64,000 bases of DNA from Porphyromonas pasteri (GTDB lineage: Bacteria; Bacteroidota; Bacteroidia; Bacteroidales; Porphyromonadaceae). A program made the position numbers and the translations under genes. Location of the stretch: NCBI RefSeq assembly GCF_014647755.1, contig NZ_BMPU01000005.1, positions 1-64,000 of the forward strand. The letters are read 5' to 3'. Under the pieces are notes generated by a model. The model did not search any database and was not told the origin of the DNA. It saw only the letters and a program-made list of their open reading frames with translations. Below, piece by piece: positions 58,628 through 64,000 of the stretch (its first letter is position 1; each line of letters starts with the position of its first letter).

Positions 58628-60913
58628 ATGACAAGACGATTACGTGCCCTCTTGGGCCTTGGCATCGGCCTTCTTACGACCCTTACGCTGCCCGCACAGC
58701 ACAAGCAGATCGTTCGCCCTCAGTATCCACGCCTCTCGCAGCGTGTGAATACCCTCATCGGTACCGACTGGGTGGGCAATGTCTATCCTGGTGCCTCGGC
58801 ACCCTTCGGTATGGTGCAGCTCAGCCCCGACAACGGGCGTGCGGGCTGGGACTATATCGCTGGCTACTTCTACCCCGACAGCACGATCGCAGGCTTCAGC
58901 CACACGCACCTGAGTGGCACGGGAGCAGGCGACCTCTATGATATCTCCTTCCTCCCCGTCACCCTTCCCGCGCTGGACGACCGTCTCACGCACAAGCCTG
59001 CAGCAGGTAAGACGGGAGAGGAGCAAGCACCTATCGGCATCCACGCACGCTTCTCGCACGCTACCGAGGTGGCGAAGGCCGGCTACTATGCCGTGACACT
59101 CGAGCCCTATAAGATCCGTGTCGAGCTGACCGCCACCGACCGCGTGGGGGTACAGCGCTACACCTTTCAGAAGGATGCTGACTCGGTCTGCATCATCCTC
59201 AATCTGGACAAGGCAATGAACTGGGACCGCACCGTCAATAGCGACGCACGCGCCATCTCGCCCACACAGATCACGGGCTTCCGCTACTCCGACGGCTGGG
59301 CTTGCAATCAGAAAGTCTACTTCACCACGAAGCTCTCTCGCCCTGCTGCCCGCATCGAGCGCACAGCTACCCCATACATCCTCAGTAAGGGGCAGGTAGG
59401 TAAGTCCGTCGGCTATGGCGTCATCCTCCGCCTCTACTACAATAAGGTACGCGCTGGCGAAAGCATCACGCTCTGCACCGCGCTCTCTGGTGTAAGCGAA
59501 GCGGGCGCGCTGAAGAATCTGCAGGCCGAAGCCCCTCATACCGACTTCAACCGCTACCGCCAGGCTGCTACCCAGCGCTGGGACAAGCGTCTTGCACAGA
59601 TCCGTCTCTCATCCGACACACCCGATAGCCTGCAGACGACCTTCTACACGGCACTCTATCGCGCGCAGATCTGCCCCACGCTCTATAGCGACGTCGACGG
59701 CCGCTACCTCGGTGCCGATCGTGAGATCCATCAGCGTGCAGGTAGCACCTACAGCACCTTCTCACTGTGGGATACCTACCGTGCAGCCCACCCACTCTAC
59801 TCCATCCTTCAGCCCAACCTCCAGCGTGACTTCGTGCAGTCACTCATCGACTTCGGCGAGCAGAACGAAGGACACCTCCCCGTGTGGAATATGTTTGCCT
59901 CCGAGACCGATATGATGATCGGCTACCACTCCGTACCCGTCATCGTCGAGGCCGTCCTACGCGGGATCTACGTCCCCAAGGACAAGGAAAAGCTCCTCCG
60001 CCTCCTCCGCACGACGGCCGAGCGCAAGGGCTACCGCGGCCTGGACGACTACCGCAAGATGGGCTACATCGGGAGCGACCGCGAGGACGAGAGCGTCTCG
60101 AAGACCCTCGAGTATGCCTACGACGATGATGCTATCGCACGCTATGCCGCCTGGATGGGCGACCACGAAGTGGAGAAGATCTACCGCGAGCGTGCCCGCT
60201 CCTACCGCCACCTCTGGGACGAGAAGACGGGCTTCTTCCGCCTCCGCAAGAGCAATGGCGAGCTGGATAGCGTCTTCGATCCCTTCGCCTACACCAAGTC
60301 CTTCACCGAGAGCAATGCTTACCACTACCTCTTCAGCGTACAGCACGATATCGATGGACTGACGAAGCTCATGCAGGGTAAGCTCGGTGAGCGCCTCGAC
60401 GAATTCTTCTCTTCCGAGACCCCCAGCCACATCGAGCTACCTATCTTCTCTACGGGGATGATCGGTCAGTATGCTCACGGCAACGAGCCAGGGCACCACG
60501 TCATCTTCCTCTACAACGCGGCCCGTCAGCCTTGGAAGACTACGGACCTCACACACCGCGTACTCAAGCAGCTCTACACCGACAAGCCCGCTGGGCTCTG
60601 TGGCAACGAAGACTGCGGTCAGATGTCCGCCTGGTACGTCTTCGCCTCGCTCGGCTTCTATCCCGTCGATCCCTTGAGCGGGCGCTACGAACTCGTCACG
60701 CCCCTCTTCCGTGAGAGTACGATCAGCCTGCCCAACGGCCGTACGCTCCGCCTCTCCGCTCCCGAGCTGAGCGAGAAGAAGCGCTACATCAAGCGCGTCA
60801 CCATCAACGGCCGTGAGCTCCGCAAGTCCTACATCACCTACGACGACGTGATGCAGGGCGGCGAGATCCGCTTTACCCTCACCGATGAGCCGGGTAGCGT
60901 CTGGTATGAATAA
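58628..60913 (+). CDS. GH92-family alpha-mannosidase
   Basis: Exo-acting, calcium-dependent mannosidase for N-glycan or mannan trimming, abundant in host-associated Bacteroidetes. I start at 58628 (MTRRLRALLGLGIG), not 58586, because the earlier ATG lies upstream of the likely transcription start. It has 761 residues with a signal peptide to about residue 24. The family motifs are GTDWVGNVYPGASAPFGM, GFSHTHLSGTG (about 108), GNEPGHH (about 622) and GNEDCGQMSAWYVFASLG (about 660-677). The C-terminal end overlaps the cobS start by 8 bp. Likely periplasmic or surface-exposed. Confidence 0.92.
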   Translation: MTRRLRALLGLGIGLLTTLTLPAQHKQIVRPQYPRLSQRVNTLIGTDWVGNVYPGASAPFGMVQLSPDNGRAGWDYIAGYFYPDSTIAGFSHTHLSGTGAGDLYDISFLPVTLPALDDRLTHKPAAGKTGEEQAPIGIHARFSHATEVAKAGYYAVTLEPYKIRVELTATDRVGVQRYTFQKDADSVCIILNLDKAMNWDRTVNSDARAISPTQITGFRYSDGWACNQKVYFTTKLSRPAARIERTATPYILSKGQVGKSVGYGVILRLYYNKVRAGESITLCTALSGVSEAGALKNLQAEAPHTDFNRYRQAATQRWDKRLAQIRLSSDTPDSLQTTFYTALYRAQICPTLYSDVDGRYLGADREIHQRAGSTYSTFSLWDTYRAAHPLYSILQPNLQRDFVQSLIDFGEQNEGHLPVWNMFASETDMMIGYHSVPVIVEAVLRGIYVPKDKEKLLRLLRTTAERKGYRGLDDYRKMGYIGSDREDESVSKTLEYAYDDDAIARYAAWMGDHEVEKIYRERARSYRHLWDEKTGFFRLRKSNGELDSVFDPFAYTKSFTESNAYHYLFSVQHDIDGLTKLMQGKLGERLDEFFSSETPSHIELPIFSTGMIGQYAHGNEPGHHVIFLYNAARQPWKTTDLTHRVLKQLYTDKPAGLCGNEDCGQMSAWYVFASLGFYPVDPLSGRYELVTPLFRESTISLPNGRTLRLSAPELSEKKRYIKRVTINGRELRKSYITYDDVMQGGEIRFTLTDEPGSVWYE

Positions 60914-61736
60914 TTCGGATACGAAGCGAAGCCATCTCGGGGCGCTCATCGCTGCCCTCAGCCTCTTCACACGCCTCCCCTTCTGGCGCCTACGGGAGCT
61001 TACCACGGCTGACTATGAGGATGCCCTCAGCTGGTGGCCCGTGGCGGGACTCGTGACGGCGACGACCCTCTCGGGGAGCTTCTACCTCTACTCACTGATA
61101 CTCCCCTCGGTGGGAGCAGCGCTGGCCTTAGCCCTCGGCACGCGCCTACTCCTGACGGGCGCCTTCCACGAAGACGGCCTCGGAGACTTCTTCGACGGCT
61201 TCGGCGGCGGAAGGGAGCGCAGTCAGATCCTCGCTATCATGAAGGATAGCCATGTGGGGAGCTATGCCGTCCTCGGGCTCATCCTCTACTACCTCACCTA
61301 CTGGGCGCTGGGCACGTCACTCCCCGCCGGCTGGCTCCCTGCCGTGCTCTTCGCCTCGGACATCACGGGGAAGGTCACCTCGCTCCTGCAGGTACAGTTC
61401 CTCCCCTATGCTCGTCGTGAAGAGGATAGTAAGATCGGGGTCACCTACCGCAAGGCACGCCCCTTGGCGATCTACGCAGCGCTGGCGATCTTCCTCACAG
61501 CGCAGTGGTGGGCACTGCGCCCTATCGAGGCCACACCCATCGGTGGGAGCGAACTGACGCACTTCGTACCGCTCTCCATCTTCCTCCCTATCCTCGTCGG
61601 TGGCGGACTCATCGCCTACCTGCGTAAGCGTATCGACGGCTACACGGGCGACACCTGCGGAGCGCTATGCGTCCTCTCAGAGCTGGCGACGCTCACGGGC
61701 TTCGCCATCCTCTACCGCCTCGGCTTAGGCGTCTAA
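60906..61736 (+). CDS. cobS: Adenosylcobinamide-GDP ribazoletransferase (cobalamin synthase)
   Basis: Joins the nucleotide loop to adenosylcobinamide-GDP. I start at 60906 (MNNSDTKRSHLG), where ATGAATAA overlaps the GH92 stop. The 276 residues show about seven membrane helices and the motif FHEDGLGDFFDGFGGG (about 83-98), with DSHVGSYA (about 112-119). Length and topology fit CobS. No cobU or cobT is adjacent, so the rest of the pathway must be elsewhere. Confidence 0.9.
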   Translation: MNNSDTKRSHLGALIAALSLFTRLPFWRLRELTTADYEDALSWWPVAGLVTATTLSGSFYLYSLILPSVGAALALALGTRLLLTGAFHEDGLGDFFDGFGGGRERSQILAIMKDSHVGSYAVLGLILYYLTYWALGTSLPAGWLPAVLFASDITGKVTSLLQVQFLPYARREEDSKIGVTYRKARPLAIYAALAIFLTAQWWALRPIEATPIGGSELTHFVPLSIFLPILVGGGLIAYLRKRIDGYTGDTCGALCVLSELATLTGFAILYRLGLGV

Positions 61737-61757
61737 GCCACGATCCCACCTACTACC

Positions 61758-62318
61758 ATGCGCCTGCACTTCATCCGCCACACCCGCCCCGACATCGCAC
61801 GCGGTGTCTGCTATGGGCAGAGTGATATCCCGCTGGCGGCATCCTTCGCTGAGGAGGCGGAGGACGTCAGAGCACGGCTCACTGAGCGGCTCGAAGGGCG
61901 CACACCTACCCGCATCTATAGCAGTCCCCTCTCCCGCTGTCGGCGCCTCAGTGAGGCGCTGGGCTACGAAGCCCCCATCCTCGACGCACGGCTCTTAGAG
62001 CTGAACTTCGGGGAGTGGGAGCTGCAGCGCTTCGACGAGATCACCGACCCACGCCTCCAGCTCTGGTACGACGACTACCTCCACGTGGCACCCACGGGGG
62101 GCGAGTCCTTCACAGAGCAGGCAGCACGCGTAGCGGACTTCATCGAAGAGCTACGAGATGAACTCGCACAAAACGAGGACTCCTCCGCATGTGAAGTCTT
62201 AGTCTTCACACACGGAGGAGTCCTCCTATCTGCTGGGCTTTGGGCTGGCTGGTATCCTCTCGAGGAGGCCTTCAGCCACCAAAGTCCCTATGGTGCGATC
62301 TGTACGCTCGAGCTCTGA
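61758..62318 (+). CDS. cobC: Alpha-ribazole phosphatase
   Basis: Histidine phosphatase that dephosphorylates alpha-ribazole or adenosylcobalamin 5'-phosphate. The 186 residues carry the RHTRPDIARGVCYGQSDIPL motif (about 6-25), with the catalytic His and substrate Arg, and a second His in VLVFTHGGVL (about 149-158). It starts 21 bp after cobS, which supports this over other phosphatases. Confidence 0.88.
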   Translation: MRLHFIRHTRPDIARGVCYGQSDIPLAASFAEEAEDVRARLTERLEGRTPTRIYSSPLSRCRRLSEALGYEAPILDARLLELNFGEWELQRFDEITDPRLQLWYDDYLHVAPTGGESFTEQAARVADFIEELRDELAQNEDSSACEVLVFTHGGVLLSAGLWAGWYPLEEAFSHQSPYGAICTLEL

Positions 62319-62321
62319 GCC

Positions 62322-62894
62322 TTAGTCTTCGCTGAGGAAGGCACTCACGATCGAGTAGAACTCCCCGTAGCAGCGCTCCAGATCATCGTTGGTCAGCACA
62401 CGGTCGAAGAGCGGTGCATACGTCAGCTCGTGAGCGGCCTTCGCCACACGCTCCTCGATGACCTCGGGGCTATCCGTTGAGCGCCCGACGAGACGACGAC
62501 GGAGCTCCTCGATCGAGGGTGGCTCGATGAAGATGCTCAGGGCTTCGTGCCCATATCCCTTCTTGATATTCAGTCCGCCGACGCAGTCGACGTCGAAGAT
62601 CACACGGTCACCCGCAGCGATACGGCGGTCGACCTCGGAGCGGAGCGTACCGTAGTAGCGTCCAGGGTAGACCTCTTCATGCTCGAGGAAGTCGCCACGC
62701 TCGATGCCGGCCTTAAACTCCTCGGGAGAGAAGAAGTAATACTCCACGCCATGCTGCTCCTGCCCACGGGGTGGGCGGCTCGTAGCCGAGACGGAGAAGC
62801 CGAGATGCAGCTCGGGATGCTCAGCGAGTAGACGATTGATGAGCGTACTCTTCCCCGTACCCGAGGGGGCGGAGATGATGATTAGCTTTCCCAT
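62322..62894 (-). CDS. gmk: Guanylate kinase
   Basis: Phosphorylates GMP to GDP. The 190-residue protein has the P-loop SAPSGTGKSTLINRLL (about 8-23), the GMP-binding SATSRPPRGQEQHGVEYYF (about 36-54) and EHEEVYPGRYYGT. It faces cobC on the other strand, with three bases between the two stop codons. The standard length suggests a complete gene. Confidence 0.95.
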   Translation of the reverse strand: MGKLIIISAPSGTGKSTLINRLLAEHPELHLGFSVSATSRPPRGQEQHGVEYYFFSPEEFKAGIERGDFLEHEEVYPGRYYGTLRSEVDRRIAAGDRVIFDVDCVGGLNIKKGYGHEALSIFIEPPSIEELRRRLVGRSTDSPEVIEERVAKAAHELTYAPLFDRVLTNDDLERCYGEFYSIVSAFLSED

Positions 62895-62930
62895 AGATTA
62901 CAATAGAAGCGAGAGGCCGGGGACGGGGAA

Positions 62931-64000
62931 TTAATCCTCGTCCTCGTCTTCGTCCTTAGCGGCCTTCTTCTTGCGCTTGTCCTTGGGCTTGCCTTCGTTG
63001 CGCAGGGCTTCCTTGACCTTCTCCGTCAGCTCATCGAGGAGCTCGGGGTTGTCGGCGAGCGTCTGCTTAGCGTTCTCCTTACCCTGACCGAGCTTCGTAG
63101 CTCCGTAGCTGTACCACGAGCCACTCTTCTTGATGAAGTCTTCGCTCTCAGCGATGTCGATGATCTCACCGAGGCGGGAGATACCCTGACCGTAGAGGAT
63201 CTCGAAGTTTGCGACGCGGAAGGGAGGTGCTACCTTGTTCTTGACGACCTTCACGCGGGTATTGTTCCCGATGACCTCATCGCCGTCCTTGAGCTGGCCG
63301 ATACGACGGATGTCCAGACGCACGGAGGCGTAGAACTTCAGGGCGTTACCACCCGTAGTCGTTTCGGAGGGGCCGTAGGAGTTCCCACCGATCTTCTCAC
63401 GGAGCTGGTTGATGAAGATACAGGCGGTATTGGACTTGCTGATAGCCCCCGTGATCTTACGTAGAGCCTGCGACATGAGGCGGGCCTGCAGACCTACCTT
63501 CGTCTCACCCATATCGCCCTCGATCTCCTGCTTAGGCACCAGGGCTGCGACGGAGTCGATGATGACCAGGTCGACGGCACCAGAGCGGATGACCTGCTCG
63601 GCGATATCGAGCGCCTGCTCCCCGTTGTCGGGCTGAGAGATATAGAGGCTGTCCATGTCGACACCCAGCGCTTCGGCATAGGAGGGGTCGAAGGCGTGCT
63701 CGGCGTCGATGATGATCGCCTTACCGCCCTGCTTCTGCACCTCTGCGATAGCGTGGATAGCCAGCGTCGTCTTACCCGAAGACTCGGGGCCGTAGATCTC
63801 GATGATACGACCGCGGGGATAGCCGCCTACGCCGAGAGCGTGGTCGAGGTTGATCGAGCCAGTAGGGATGACATTGACATCGGTCGTGGGGCGGGCAGCC
63901 ATGTTCATGACCGCACCCTTGCCGTAGGTCTTCTCGATCTTACCGAGGACGGTCTCGAGGGTCTTCAGCTTGGCCTCATCCTGGGCCTGCTTCTCTTTAT
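62931..64000 (-). CDS. recA: Recombinase RecA, 5' end truncated by the window edge
   Basis: Homologous-recombination ATPase. The reading frame runs past the first in-frame ATG (63908) to base 64000: upstream codons encode [19 protein letters not shown] and [11 protein letters not shown], the RecA N terminus. So the true start lies outside the window, and about 355 residues are visible here. Walker [10 protein letters not shown], Walker [11 protein letters not shown], loop L1 [20 protein letters not shown] and L2 [20 protein letters not shown] are intact. The tail is acidic (DEDEDED). It lies 36 bp before gmk. Confidence 0.97.
   Translation of the reverse strand, partial: KEKQAQDEAKLKTLETVLGKIEKTYGKGAVMNMAARPTTDVNVIPTGSINLDHALGVGGYPRGRIIEIYGPESSGKTTLAIHAIAEVQKQGGKAIIIDAEHAFDPSYAEALGVDMDSLYISQPDNGEQALDIAEQVIRSGAVDLVIIDSVAALVPKQEIEGDMGETKVGLQARLMSQALRKITGAISKSNTACIFINQLREKIGGNSYGPSETTTGGNALKFYASVRLDIRRIGQLKDGDEVIGNNTRVKVVKNKVAPPFRVANFEILYGQGISRLGEIIDIAESEDFIKKSGSWYSYGATKLGQGKENAKQTLADNPELLDELTEKVKEALRNEGKPKDKRKKKAAKDEDEDED

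Overview
The window reads as chromosomal DNA of a Bacteroidetes bacterium, most likely a GC-rich Porphyromonas or close relative. Evidence: a RagA/RagB-type SusC/SusD pair, a giant SprA/Sov outer-membrane protein of the type IX secretion system, several TAnnTTTG (-7) promoters with a TTTG or TTG element 19-21 bp upstream, few Shine-Dalgarno sequences, and the order tRNA-Thr, tuf, tRNA-Trp, secE, nusG, rplKAJL, rpoBC. The genus is inferred; no 16S gene is present to confirm it.

Layout. 1-425: 5' part of a 23S rRNA gene (minus) with its own promoter and no 16S upstream. 1353-6653: susD and susC (minus), with a structured leader and a palindromic candidate operator, bracketed by two collinear 318-bp repeat elements. 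7571-16370: minus-strand housekeeping genes: an ABC-F ATPase, the greA/HIT/ugd group, dinB with a DoxX-like protein, and the rplM-rpsI-rpsB-tsf run. 17790-30531: the transcription and translation superoperon, from tRNA-Thr and tuf down to rpoC (minus). 31071-38818: ruvA and sprA (plus). 39373-42649: two nucleobase permeases with an outer-membrane channel-like protein between them. 42835-46026: amidase, MCE protein and epimerase. 46150-50364: DUF177/rpmF, fabH, era and der. 50908-56616: a TonB-dependent receptor followed by three paralogous His-containing lipoproteins, an apparent uptake locus I cannot name. 57291-62318: rpsU, a nitroreductase, a GH92 mannosidase overlapping cobS, and cobC. 62322-64000: gmk and the truncated start of recA (minus).

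The most unusual feature is a family of intergenic arrays built from 12-bp palindromes placed every 22 bp, often with one 23-bp step near the centre. Four palindrome flavours occur (ACCTATATAGGT, ACCAGTACTGGT, CTACGTACGTGG, AGCTATATAGCT). At least ten arrays lie in eight intergenic regions, never in genes or inside operons, and typically 90-250 bp upstream of a promoter. Several are large inverted repeats in which the spacers also match each other. One flavour sits in a 238-bp element present as two inverted copies 17.5 kb apart. They look like an interspersed repeat family or phased binding sites; the function is unknown.
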